From Paenibacillus curdlanolyticus YK9 (GTDB lineage Bacteria; Bacillota; Bacilli; Paenibacillales; Paenibacillaceae), in NCBI RefSeq assembly GCF_000179615.1, contig NZ_AEDD01000005.1, forward strand, positions 349,928-413,927: a DNA stretch of 64,000 bases, given 5' to 3'. The notes below the pieces were generated by a model, which was not told the DNA's origin, did no database searches, and saw only the letters and a list, made by a program, of their open reading frames with translations. The number at the start of each line of letters is the position of its first letter. The stretch's first letter is position 1. This document shows, piece by piece, positions 1 to 8,058 of the stretch. The position numbers and the translations under genes are program-made.

Positions 1-2
1 CG

Positions 3-1388
3 TCCAACAAGGGACCCTACTTGGAGCTGACTGGACCGGGCACGAGCGTATACAGCACATACAATAATAACGGGTATACGACGATGACCGGAACTTCCAT
101 GGCGACCCCCTATGCGGCTGGAATTGCTGCACAATACATGGAGAAGTACCCGGACTATACTGTCGCGCAAATCCGTGCGAAGCTGGATGAGACCGCACAG
201 GATCTAGGTGCTCCCGGCCGCGATAGCTCCTACGGCTACGGCATGGTGCAGGCTCCTTATAGCGTACCTATCGGTGATGGATTATTCGGGCAGTATTATA
301 ATAATGCCGACCTCACCGGTCTGGTTACGACCCGCAAAGACGATAAGGTCGATTTCAATTGGGGCTCAGGCAGTCCAGCCTCTGGCGTGGATGCCGACTC
401 GTTCAGCGTCCGCTGGATCGGACAAGTTCTCCCTAAGTACACGGAAACGTATACGTTCTACACCAATACGGATGACGGTGTTCGTTTGTGGGTCAACGGA
501 ACGCTCCTTATCGATCACTGGATTAATCAGGCGTTTACCGAATACAGCGGCACCATTTCACTAACAGCGGGTCAGAAGTACGACATTAAGATGGAGTATT
601 ATGATAACGTCCTGGATGCGGGCGCACACCTTTCATGGTCAAGCAGCAGCCAGTCGAAGCAAATTATTCCCAAGAATCAATTGTTCGCAGTACTGCCCGC
701 ACCTGCTGCACCGACCGGATTGACGGCAACGGCAGGCACCTCACAAGCGTCATTATCATGGAGTGCGGCCAGCAATGCGACGGGCTATAATGTGAAACGC
801 TCGACTACAAACGGCGGACCTTATACGACAGTGGGCACGAATGTACCGGTAACCAGCTTTACCGATACCGGACTTGCCAATAACACGACCTATTACTACG
901 TGGTCAGCGCCGTGAACAGTACGGGCGAAAGCGCTAATTCCGCGCAGGCCAGCATCACTTTGCAGACCAACGGCCTTCTTGGGCAGTACTACAACAACGC
1001 TGATCTTACCAGCCTTGTTGCAACGCGCACAGATGCCAACGTCAACTTCAACTGGGGAACGAGCAGTCCAGCCTCCGGTATCGGCAGCGACACATTCAGC
1101 GTCCGCTGGACAGGCAAGGTGGCGCCGTTGTATACAGATACCTATACGTTCTACACCAATACCGACGATGGCGTCCGTCTATGGGTCAACGGAACGCTCC
1201 TTATTGATCATTGGATTAATCAAGGGGCAACGGAGTACAGTGCCGCCATTACATTAAATGCCGGACAGAAGTACGATATCAAGATGGAATACTACGACGA
1301 CATCTTTGACGCAGTCGCTCAGCTTTCATGGTCGAGCAGCAGCCAGAGCAAGCAAATCATACCATCCTCGCAATTGTTCATTCCTTAA
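3..1388 (+). CDS. Subtilisin-like serine peptidase (S8) with PA14-Fn3-PA14 tail, 5' truncated
   Basis: The reading frame is open from base 3, so the gene starts upstream of the window. The first visible part carries the S8 nucleophile motif GTSMATP (bases 90-110), with the catalytic Ser in GTSMA. It is followed by a PA14 domain (about bases 273-690, with YTFYTNTDDGVRLWVNG), a fibronectin type III domain (about 700-960) and a second PA14 domain (970-1385) very similar to the first. PA14 domains usually bind carbohydrate, so this is probably an exported protease that attaches to polysaccharide or cell wall. The Asp and His of the triad and the signal peptide lie outside the window. A strong terminator follows immediately. 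The family call is firm; substrate unknown. Confidence 0.9.
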   Translation, partial: SNKGPYLELTGPGTSVYSTYNNNGYTTMTGTSMATPYAAGIAAQYMEKYPDYTVAQIRAKLDETAQDLGAPGRDSSYGYGMVQAPYSVPIGDGLFGQYYNNADLTGLVTTRKDDKVDFNWGSGSPASGVDADSFSVRWIGQVLPKYTETYTFYTNTDDGVRLWVNGTLLIDHWINQAFTEYSGTISLTAGQKYDIKMEYYDNVLDAGAHLSWSSSSQSKQIIPKNQLFAVLPAPAAPTGLTATAGTSQASLSWSAASNATGYNVKRSTTNGGPYTTVGTNVPVTSFTDTGLANNTTYYYVVSAVNSTGESANSAQASITLQTNGLLGQYYNNADLTSLVATRTDANVNFNWGTSSPASGIGSDTFSVRWTGKVAPLYTDTYTFYTNTDDGVRLWVNGTLLIDHWINQGATEYSAAITLNAGQKYDIKMEYYDDIFDAVAQLSWSSSSQSKQIIPSSQLFIP

Positions 1389-1403
1389 TGAGCTTGAACA
1401 ATG

Positions 1404-1437
1404 GCCCTCGCTATTCAAACGCGAGGGCTATTTTTTT
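1404..1437 (+). terminator. Intrinsic terminator of the subtilisin gene
   Basis: A perfect 8-bp stem (GCCCTCGC at 1404-1411 with GCGAGGGC at 1421-1428) is followed by seven T residues at 1431-1437. The T-run is on the + strand only, so it serves the protease gene. Confidence 0.9.
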
Positions 1438-1449
1438 CAATTAGGCCGC

Positions 1450-2130
1450 CTAATCCTCATACTTATCGATATACAGCGTCCCGTCCAACTGAAGCTCTGC
1501 GTAAAATACCTGCTCCATTGAAAGGCTAGCTTTCTTTAATTGCTGGTTGAGCCAGGCGACGGAGAGATCCAGTTTATTCAGATTCTTTTCTACGATTTTA
1601 CGGTCAATGATAAGCGCAGTCGGGATTCTATGAATTGGAGAGACGGCTGCTTGCACATCTTTTTTGGTTGCAGGCTGCAGCTCTTCTTTAACCAGCACGC
1701 TCAATTTACCGTCAGGCTCCAGAATGGCGAATTCGACCTCTTCGATGGAGAAGACATCCTTGTTTCGAAGCAGCATGCTTAGATCGTCGATATTGAGGTG
1801 CTGCTTAGCCAGTGCTTGTTCCAGGATTTCGCCTCGTTTGATGAGAATGGTAGGCTGGCCGTCGAGAATCTCGCGCGCTTTGACCGAGCGCAATCCGATT
1901 AATGCGATGACGAAAGCCATGAGCGACCATAAGACCAAGCTGGATATCCCTTGCAGCAGCGTAATTTGTCTGTTAACGATAATCTCGGCAGTGGTGGAGC
2001 CGAAGGTGATTCCCGTAACATAATTGAAAAAAGTTAAATGTCCCACTTGTTTTTTGCCGAGCAAACGGGTTAAAACGAGCAGGGCAACAAAGGACGTTGC
2101 CGTACGAAATAGAATTTCCCCATACGTCAT
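1450..2130 (-). CDS. DUF421 (YetF/YdfR-like) membrane protein
   Basis: A 226-residue protein with three N-terminal transmembrane segments (about residues 5-25, 35-55 and 58-80) followed by a soluble domain. The LLGKKQVGHLTFFNYVTGI segment and the later ILIKRGEILEQALAKQHLNIDDL segment type are hallmarks of the DUF421/YetF family. Family members are widespread in spore formers and several occur in spore membranes, but the biochemical role is unknown. It is a single gene, convergent with the protease. The start ATG gives the normal family length; a good ribosome binding site is not obvious upstream. Confidence 0.85.
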   Translation of the reverse strand: MTYGEILFRTATSFVALLVLTRLLGKKQVGHLTFFNYVTGITFGSTTAEIIVNRQITLLQGISSLVLWSLMAFVIALIGLRSVKAREILDGQPTILIKRGEILEQALAKQHLNIDDLSMLLRNKDVFSIEEVEFAILEPDGKLSVLVKEELQPATKKDVQAAVSPIHRIPTALIIDRKIVEKNLNKLDLSVAWLNQQLKKASLSMEQVFYAELQLDGTLYIDKYED

Positions 2131-2328
2131 TTGCCGAAACCCCTTGCATAACAGATAATGATAAAGTATCCATTATTTTGACACCTATACTGTAAGCGCA
2201 GCTTGAGAACCGTATCGTAGGTAACGATAAATTTTAAAATATTTTTTCTCGAAATGTAGAAATCATCATCGTTCAAACGACATCATAACGAAACCAAATT
2301 CAAATGAGATTATAAGGAGGAATATTGT

Positions 2329-2673
2329 ATGACGTACACGTTGATGTTCTATGAAAGCCAGGAGGATTTTGCGGCAAGAATAGATCCCGCTCGGAAGGAA
2401 GCGTATTTGGCAGGCTGGACGCATTATGTGCGTGCCATCCAAGAAGCTGGAATCGGGGTGTTCGGTTCAGGTCTCTACGGGCCGGAGTCGGCTGCTACGA
2501 TGAAGCGCCGGGGCGGAGAGGTTGCCGTTCAGGATGGACCGTTCCCGGAGACGAAGGAGCAGCTTGGCGGGATTTACGTGATCAATGTGCCGGATTTGGA
2601 CACCGCATTAGAGTGGGCGGCTCGGGCGCCCGTCGAAACGGTTGAGGTCAGACAAAACATCCCTGCGCTGTAG
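2329..2673 (+). CDS. YCII-related / DGPF-domain protein
   Basis: A 114-residue protein with the diagnostic DGPF motif (VQDGPFPETKEQLGG, about residues 66-80), preceded by AAGG-rich ribosome binding site AAGGAGG. This small ferredoxin-like fold family (YCII, DGPF) is typically encoded next to ECF42 sigma factors, and here such a factor starts 11 bases downstream. By analogy with other ECF42 loci it is a likely target and partner of that sigma factor; its biochemical activity is not known. Confidence 0.9.
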   Translation: MTYTLMFYESQEDFAARIDPARKEAYLAGWTHYVRAIQEAGIGVFGSGLYGPESAATMKRRGGEVAVQDGPFPETKEQLGGIYVINVPDLDTALEWAARAPVETVEVRQNIPAL

Positions 2674-2684
2674 TTGTCGGACCT

Positions 2685-3908
2685 ATGACAACGCATCAGG
2701 TCATTGAAGAAACGGCACGCGATGCTTACGGCCGTTTGGTTTCTTATCTGGCTGTCAATTGGCGCGATCTGCAGGCGGTTGAGGATGCGCTGGGGGATGC
2801 TTTTCTCGCGGCATTGGAGACTTGGCACGCGTCCGGCATTCCAGAAAAGCCGGAAGCATGGCTAGTGAGCATCGCCCGAAGGCGGCTTATCGACCGCGCC
2901 CGCCGCACCCGGGTTTCCGAAAGCGCGCTGCCGACGCTCCTTGCTTTATCGGAAGATACGCAGCGCCTGGCTTCGTCCCATGCCGCTTTTCCGGACGAAC
3001 GATTGAGGATGATGATCCTTTGCACGCACCCGGCAATCGATCCGGCAATGCGTACGCCGCTGATGCTGCAAACGGTGCTGGGGCTCGATGCAGCGCGAAT
3101 CGCGTCTGCGTTCATCGTCAAACCTTCCGCCATGAGCCAACGGCTTACGCGGGCCAAAGCAAAAATCCGTGCTGAGCGCCTTACTTTTGAAATGCCTGAT
3201 GCGGAGGAAATTCCGGAGCGCCTCGATTTCGTTTTGGAGGCTATATATGCGGCTTACGGGAGCGGGTGGGACGAGGCGGCCATCGCTGATTCGCCTAGAA
3301 AAGGGTTGGCGGAGGAAGCGATTTATCTGGGCAGGCTGCTGCTCCAATTCGCTCCCCGAGATCCGGAGGTATATGGCCTCTTGGCGCTGATGCTGCACTG
3401 CGAGGCGCGCCGCAAGGCACGACATGATGAGGAGGGAAGCTATATTCCCCTCTCTGAGCAAGCGTGTACGCGTTGGGAGCGCAGCTTGATTATGGAGGCG
3501 GAGCAGTATCTGCACGCTGCCTCGCAAGCTGGCCGAATCGGCCGTTTTCAGCTCATGGCCGCCATTCAATCTGCGCATGCACAGCGTTTATGGACAGGGC
3601 GCATGGAGTGGGGGGCGATTGCTCAGCTATATGAGGGACTTATTCATATAAAGCCGACATTGGGCGCATTGGTCGGTCGAGCCGCAGCGGTCGCGGAGGC
3701 GTATGGGGCAGAGCAGGGCTTGGCCTTGCTGCAAGCTGTTCCGCCCGCGGAAGTGGTGTCGTATCAGCCCTATTGGGCGCTTGCCGGCCATCTGTACAAG
3801 CGGCTGAAGCTGCGAGAGGATGCGCGTTCTGCTTATAGCTTTGCTATCGGATTGAGCGCGGATATTTCCGTAAGACAGTTTTTAAGCCGCCAAGCTTCGG
3901 AGCTCTAA
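2685..3908 (+). CDS. ECF42-type RNA polymerase sigma factor with C-terminal TPR-like extension
   Basis: A 407-residue protein. Residues 1-95 form sigma region 2 (VEDALGDAFLAALETW, then PEAWLVSIARRRLIDRARR), residues 115-165 region 4 (LMLQTVLGLDAARIASAF), and residues 180-407 a helical extension containing PEVYGLLALMLHCEARRKAR, typical of the ECF42 (DUF6596) group. In that group the extension takes the place of an anti-sigma factor in controlling activity. The start is 11 bases after the DGPF gene and has no clear ribosome binding site of its own, which suggests coupled translation. No anti-sigma gene is adjacent, as expected. Confidence 0.92.
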   Translation: MTTHQVIEETARDAYGRLVSYLAVNWRDLQAVEDALGDAFLAALETWHASGIPEKPEAWLVSIARRRLIDRARRTRVSESALPTLLALSEDTQRLASSHAAFPDERLRMMILCTHPAIDPAMRTPLMLQTVLGLDAARIASAFIVKPSAMSQRLTRAKAKIRAERLTFEMPDAEEIPERLDFVLEAIYAAYGSGWDEAAIADSPRKGLAEEAIYLGRLLLQFAPRDPEVYGLLALMLHCEARRKARHDEEGSYIPLSEQACTRWERSLIMEAEQYLHAASQAGRIGRFQLMAAIQSAHAQRLWTGRMEWGAIAQLYEGLIHIKPTLGALVGRAAAVAEAYGAEQGLALLQAVPPAEVVSYQPYWALAGHLYKRLKLREDARSAYSFAIGLSADISVRQFLSRQASEL

Positions 3909-3969
3909 GTGCGGCATGGATAGAGAGATCAGAGAGTGGGAGAGAACACCGGAGGGGAGGGCACCTTAA

Positions 3970-5427
3970 ACTAGACCCTTAGTCAAGGACACATTCAAAA
4001 AAAGAAGATCAAGCCACACCTAAAAGATGATTCCTGTACTGTACAGGAATCATCTTTTTTAGTCCCCATTGATATCGATGATGATTGTAATATCGGATAT
4101 AGCGATCGATTTCACGTTTTACTTCAGCAAAAGTCGTGTAGTGTCGACTCTTTACATGATCTTTCATATGTCCGTAGAAGGATTCCTGAGGGGCATTGTC
4201 CCAGCAGTTTCCACGTCGGGACATCGACTGCCCTAACCCCTTCTTCTTCAATAACTCTTGATAGGCAGGGCTTGTGTAATGACTTCCTTGATCGGAGTGG
4301 ATAAAGGCCTCTTTATGGAGTTTCAAACGTTTTTGCTTCATTAGTGATTCAATGGTCTCTGTAGCTAACGGTAGTTGGAGGGAATCGGAGAGGTTGTGGG
4401 CCAACAGTTCGCCCGTGGAAGCGTCCAGAATGGTCGACAAATAAGCCGTCTGCGAATTGCCATACGGAAGGTAGGTGATGTCCGTGAGCAGCACAAGACC
4501 TGGAAGGTTCTTCTTGAAATCCCGCTGCAGCTTATTGGGAAGTGTTCGGTGTTCCTGAGTAGCTTTAGCCATACGTCGATAAGGGTTAGGTTTCCGATGA
4601 GGGCACACCAAGCCTAGTTTCTTCATGATTCTTCGAATACGCTTTAGGTTGTAACAAGTGTCGTACTCGTTCTCTAACGTCATCTTAATGGACCGTGAGC
4701 CCTTCTTGTAGCCTCTTCGATTAAAAGCTTTCTTAATGAGCTCGCCTGCTCGTTCATCGGCTGAAGCTCGCTCCTCGCGCTTGTCGGCAGAGTTTAGATA
4801 GTTGTAATAACCAGAGCGAGACACGTTTAGGAGTTGGCAAAGATAACGTGTCATACGCTCCAAGCCTTGTTGAACAGCCTCTTGGATTAACTTAAAGCAT
4901 TCACTTTGGTTTAGGTTTTTCCCGTTTGCTAACAGCCTCCTTTCGTTCCTGTCTGACTTTTTTACGAATGCCAGTTGAGCCTCCAAAAGTTTGATCTTCG
5001 CCTCTTGTCTGGCAATGACTTCGGCAGGGGATAGCTCCCGCCTTGCAGGGCGTAGAACGGCCTCTTTTCGCGAATCCGCAAGACCAGTGATCCCGTCTTT
5101 CTCGTAAGCTTTCTTCCACCGATCTGCACATTGTTCGATGCGCTTCATCCCGAGGATATCTACTTGAAAACCACATGTTTCGAAAATCTCTCTTGGCGAC
5201 CGCCCTAACATGTACTCATCGATAAACAGACGCTTGAATTCATCTGCATATGTAATGGATTTTTCACTGACTCGTAAGACATGTGAATTTTTCGATAATA
5301 GCTCCTGTTCGTTCTGATTGAAGTATTTTCTGCTCATAAATTCGCCCCCACTGTTCACTTCAGTATACAAAAAACTGGTACCCACACGCTAAACACTTTT
5401 TTAAGTGTCCAGAGTATGGGTACCAGT
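3970..5427 (-). mobile_element. IS3-family insertion sequence
   Basis: About 1.46 kb bounded by imperfect inverted repeats. The left end starts ACTAGACCC and reaches GGACAC at 3987-3992; the right end read inward starts ACTGGTACCC and reaches GGACAC, with one or two gaps and about 18 matching positions. The single transposase gene fills the element. A CTA triplet at 3971-3973 and again at 5428-5430 could be a 3-bp target duplication, in which case the left boundary is 3974. Exact ends are uncertain by about 4 bases. Confidence 0.8.
4009..5337 (-). CDS. IS3-family transposase (single fused ORF)
   Basis: An N-terminal helix-turn-helix and coiled-coil region (residues 1-150) is followed by an HTH_21-type segment and an rve integrase core with the DDE signature: LLTDITYLPYG, IHSDQGSHYTS and PQESFYGHMK. 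OrfA and OrfB, usually joined by programmed frameshifting in IS3 elements, are one continuous frame here. The start at 5337 is preferred over an in-frame ATG at 5385 because GGGGGCGA lies seven bases upstream and the longer version would run into the terminal repeat. The gene looks intact, so the element may be active. Confidence 0.93.
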   Translation of the reverse strand: MSRKYFNQNEQELLSKNSHVLRVSEKSITYADEFKRLFIDEYMLGRSPREIFETCGFQVDILGMKRIEQCADRWKKAYEKDGITGLADSRKEAVLRPARRELSPAEVIARQEAKIKLLEAQLAFVKKSDRNERRLLANGKNLNQSECFKLIQEAVQQGLERMTRYLCQLLNVSRSGYYNYLNSADKREERASADERAGELIKKAFNRRGYKKGSRSIKMTLENEYDTCYNLKRIRRIMKKLGLVCPHRKPNPYRRMAKATQEHRTLPNKLQRDFKKNLPGLVLLTDITYLPYGNSQTAYLSTILDASTGELLAHNLSDSLQLPLATETIESLMKQKRLKLHKEAFIHSDQGSHYTSPAYQELLKKKGLGQSMSRRGNCWDNAPQESFYGHMKDHVKSRHYTTFAEVKREIDRYIRYYNHHRYQWGLKKMIPVQYRNHLLGVA

Positions 5428-5477
5428 CTACCTGTTAAGGTGCCTTTTTCGCGTGGTGGAAGATCGGGTGACCGGCT

Positions 5478-5735
5478 GATCGTCCTCCTTGCAATATGTG
5501 CAACGGGAACCGGTCTTTGGATGGTGTGTATCGCTATGCCATTGCAATCTGTGCAATCTGTGCAACGACTAACGGCGATTATCCGCCGATACGGGCTGAA
5601 ACAGTGATGGTATGCCTGAATTCGGCAATTCGTCATTGTACGAAATGCAACGGCAGATCACTTTTATACGAATGGAGGCTCTACTCCTTGCACAGACTGC
5701 AACGGGGGATGCTGTAGCGGGCCTAAGTTACGGGA
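5478..5735 (+). pseudogene. Possible relic of a small Cys-rich (CxxCNG) zinc-finger protein
   Basis: This 423-bp gap between the IS and the methyltransferase has no intact gene. It holds four similar nucleotide motifs of the form TGC-N6-TGCAACGG: CNMCNG at 5490 (frame 3), CNLCNLCND at 5543 (frame 2), CTKCNG at 5637 (frame 3) and CTDCNGGCCSG at 5689 (frame 1). The CxxCxG pattern resembles DnaJ-type zinc-binding repeats. The motifs fall in three different frames, so if this was ever a gene it has suffered at least two frameshifts. The rest of the gap (5736-5867) shows nothing definite. Low confidence. Confidence 0.3.
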
Positions 5736-5867
5736 AAAGCGCTTCAATCCAATGATACTCCGTACCGTTACATTGCAATTGTCAAAACCTCGACCGAATA
5801 TTTCTATTTGAGTGAAGTTCAAGTGTTCGGCTATTAAATAAAAGTCCAACAGAATGGAGAGGCGATA

Positions 5868-6470
5868 ATGGGAAATACGGATAAGTTTGAAATGATCGCT
5901 GCTAACTATGACACGCCGGAGAGAATCGAGATCGCAAGGGTATCCTCAGAGGCCATTCGAGGGTGTTTAGTGGATACTGCCGGTAAAAATGCGATCGATT
6001 TCGGGTGCGGAACGGGTCTTGTCGGAATGAGCCTGCTAAACGAATTTCATTCCGTGCTGTTTTTGGACACTTCCCCCAACATGATTGCGCAAATCAAACA
6101 AAAGATTGCTGATTTCAAGCTGCAGAATGCAGATACATTATGCTTTGATTTTGAAAAGGAAGATCTGACGGAGCTGCGCGCGGATTATATTTTTATGGCG
6201 CAGGTTTTGCTTCATATTCCGGATGTGGAATTCGTACTGAAGAGGCTGTTCAATGTTCTTAATGAAGGCGGGCATTTGCTGATCGTAGATTTTGATAAGA
6301 ATGACAAAGTAGCATCAGACATTGTTCATAACGGGTTTGATCAAGCGGAGCTTGCGGATCGGTTGGCTGCAGTAGGGTATAGGGGCATTCAATCCAAAAC
6401 ATTTTATCATGGAAGAAACATCTTCATGGGCCAGGATGCATCTATGTTTGTTCTGGATTGTCAAAAATAA
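5868..6470 (+). CDS. Class I SAM-dependent methyltransferase
   Basis: A 200-residue Rossmann-fold methyltransferase. Motif I AIDFGCGTGLVG (about residues 42-53) binds S-adenosylmethionine, followed by FLDTSPNMI (motif II acidic residue) and a later HIPDVEFVLKRLFNVLNEGGHLLIVDF segment typical of the Methyltransf_11/25 group. The ATG follows GGAGAGGCGATA, a good ribosome binding site. It stands alone and its substrate cannot be inferred. Confidence 0.88.
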   Translation: MGNTDKFEMIAANYDTPERIEIARVSSEAIRGCLVDTAGKNAIDFGCGTGLVGMSLLNEFHSVLFLDTSPNMIAQIKQKIADFKLQNADTLCFDFEKEDLTELRADYIFMAQVLLHIPDVEFVLKRLFNVLNEGGHLLIVDFDKNDKVASDIVHNGFDQAELADRLAAVGYRGIQSKTFYHGRNIFMGQDASMFVLDCQK

Positions 6471-6528
6471 AACGGATAGGGCTGTTGCGAATGGAGTTGA
6501 GGAGACAACTAGACTAGATGTAATCGTT

Positions 6529-6553
6529 TATACCGCACTATTTTTGGTATAAT
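6529..6553 (+). promoter_or_regulatory. Probable extended -10 promoter
   Basis: TTGGTATAAT (TATAAT at 6548-6553) is an extended -10 element 33 bases before the next start codon; no good -35 is visible. TATACC at 6529-6534 and GGTATA at 6546-6551 form an inverted repeat around it that might be an operator. Confidence 0.5.
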
Positions 6554-6586
6554 ATTTGGTAGATCAGAAGAAACGAGGGATGGCAT

Positions 6587-7051
6587 TTGTCGTATGTCGT
6601 TGATTTTAAAAATGTGTCTACGGTTGGGTTAGAATCTTCTCCTGTAGTAGAAGCGCTTGCCGGATTGCGGGCGAATGAAGCTCGTTACTTTATGACCAAG
6701 TACAAGCACGAGTTCACGGTTGTGCCTGCTAGCGAAAGCCAAGAGGATCTTGACTATGTGAACCGCATTCTGAAGGAAGAACGCAATATTGTGTTTGCCG
6801 CCAAGCCTTTGGAAACGTCGCGTTTCCAAGTGGAAAACATTCAATTTACGTACGTTTTCTATGAGGATGGGCTTTCGATTAACGTGATGTATACGGTGGA
6901 TGACCCGAAGAAGCGGGCTGTCGGGTTTAAGCTTTCGGAGGGGATGGAGATCCCGAAGGAGCTGGAGGAGAAGTTCAAATTTGCTAGGCAAAAGTCGAAG
7001 CTGGCTGGAACGATCCGCGGCTCATTCTTCGTCATTAAAGGCCAATATTAA
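6587..7051 (+). CDS. Conserved hypothetical protein, function unknown
   Basis: A 154-residue soluble protein beginning at TTG with GAGGGATGG upstream. I do not recognise the family. It has no signal peptide or membrane segment; the centre is rich in charged residues (SESQEDLDYVNRILKEER) and the C-terminal part alternates beta-like segments (FTYVFYEDGLSINVMYTV). It has its own promoter and a strong terminator, so it is a single-gene unit. Confidence 0.7.
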   Translation: MSYVVDFKNVSTVGLESSPVVEALAGLRANEARYFMTKYKHEFTVVPASESQEDLDYVNRILKEERNIVFAAKPLETSRFQVENIQFTYVFYEDGLSINVMYTVDDPKKRAVGFKLSEGMEIPKELEEKFKFARQKSKLAGTIRGSFFVIKGQY

Positions 7052-7068
7052 TTCATGCGTGGGACAGC

Positions 7069-7111
7069 AATAAGCCTCTACTCCGGTGAACGGAATAGAG
7101 GCTTATTTTTG
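7069..7111 (+). terminator. Intrinsic terminator
   Basis: A 17-bp near-perfect stem (AATAAGCCTCTACTCCG at 7069-7085 with CGGAATAGAGGCTTATT at 7091-7107) runs into a T-rich tail. Confidence 0.92.
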
Positions 7112-7238
7112 TTTTGCTTCGTAAATCGTACCTATTATTGACAGTCATCAGGAGAGGGCGCTTAGCTCAAACTAGGCATAAACCGGCAATCCGAGCGCTA
7201 TGCTGTCGAGTTTTATTCGAGTGAGGTGTTTTAACCTG

Positions 7239-8018
7239 ATGAATCGAAAATATGGGGTCGGGCTTGTAGTTACAATAGTTCTGCTCTTCTACGCGGCGGG
7301 CTGCACCAAGCCTAACAACAATCACGGCCCTCAACCCCAGCCTCAACCGCATCAATCCCAATCATATAAGTCCAACAAGCAGTCCACCGCCATTGATGAC
7401 GATAACACGTCGGCGCAGACGATGTTTCCCTCGAAGTATCCAGCATCGATCGGCGTCATCGTAAACAAAAATATCTATTTGCCGCAAACCTATAAGCCGG
7501 CAGATTTAGTGTATCCGAACGTGACGTTTCTGTTCGATGAAAAAATCGATAAGCGAAAAATACGCCGGGAAGCGGCGAAGGCGTTGGAGAGATTGTTTGC
7601 AGCTGCCAAGAAGGACGGCATTTATTTGAGCGGGGTGTCCGGGTACCGTTCGTACGCTACGCAAAAAGGGCTGTTCGAGCGTTATATGAAAAGGGATGGT
7701 TATATGGAGGCGATGAAATACAGCGCGCTGCCCGGCACGAGCGAGCATCAGACGGGACTCGCTATTGATGTTAGCGGCTCGGATGGCAAGTGCGCGGTAT
7801 CCTCATGCTTCGCGAATACGAAGGAATCGAAATGGCTTAGCCAGCATAGCGCTGAATATGGGTACATCATTCGTTACCCCAAAGGCAAGGAGCATATTAC
7901 AGGCTACAAGTATGAGCCATGGCATATCCGGTATATCGGCCCGAGCAAAATCTCGTTGGAAATGCGCAAACAGGGCGCCTGCTTGGAGGAATACTACAAG
8001 GTGTCATCGGCCAAATAA
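7239..8018 (+). CDS. VanY-type D-alanyl-D-alanine carboxypeptidase, lipoprotein
   Basis: The protein begins with a lipoprotein signal (LLFYAAGC, lipid-modified Cys at about residue 20), then a Pro/Gln/His-rich linker, then a VanY/LAS peptidase domain. Zinc and catalytic motifs are present: SEHQTGLAIDV (His and Asp ligands) and EPWHIRYIG (catalytic Glu and third ligand His). It should trim D-Ala from peptidoglycan stem peptides on the outer face of the membrane. The ATG at 7239 is chosen over 7200 because GTGAGGTG precedes it and the signal peptide then starts properly with MNRK. Confidence 0.92.
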   Translation: MNRKYGVGLVVTIVLLFYAAGCTKPNNNHGPQPQPQPHQSQSYKSNKQSTAIDDDNTSAQTMFPSKYPASIGVIVNKNIYLPQTYKPADLVYPNVTFLFDEKIDKRKIRREAAKALERLFAAAKKDGIYLSGVSGYRSYATQKGLFERYMKRDGYMEAMKYSALPGTSEHQTGLAIDVSGSDGKCAVSSCFANTKESKWLSQHSAEYGYIIRYPKGKEHITGYKYEPWHIRYIGPSKISLEMRKQGACLEEYYKVSSAK

Positions 8019-8026
8019 ACGAACGA

Positions 8027-8058
8027 AAAGCCATCCTGCCCCAGGATGGCTTTCTTTT
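8027..8058. terminator. Bidirectional terminator between convergent genes
   Basis: AAAGCCATCCT (8027-8037) pairs with AGGATGGCTTT (8043-8053). T-rich flanks occur on both strands, serving the carboxypeptidase gene and the convergent WYL regulator; it overlaps the regulator's last codon. Confidence 0.88.

Larger units (their letters stand above)
3960..5449 (+). terminator. Intrinsic terminator split by the IS3-family element
   Basis: GGCACCTTAA at 3960-3969 lies directly against the left end of the insertion sequence, and its exact complement TTAAGGTGCC lies at 5435-5444 just past the right end, followed by TTTTT. Joined without the element they form a 10-bp stem, a loop of about eight bases and a T-run, i.e. 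a terminator about 50 bases after the sigma factor stop codon. The element therefore inserted in the terminator loop. Confidence 0.7.

Noticed and set aside
5431-5465. T-box-like GGTGCC...CGCGTGGTGG sequence after the IS
   Set aside because: It is explained by the right arm of the split terminator; no specifier loop or tRNA-regulated gene follows.
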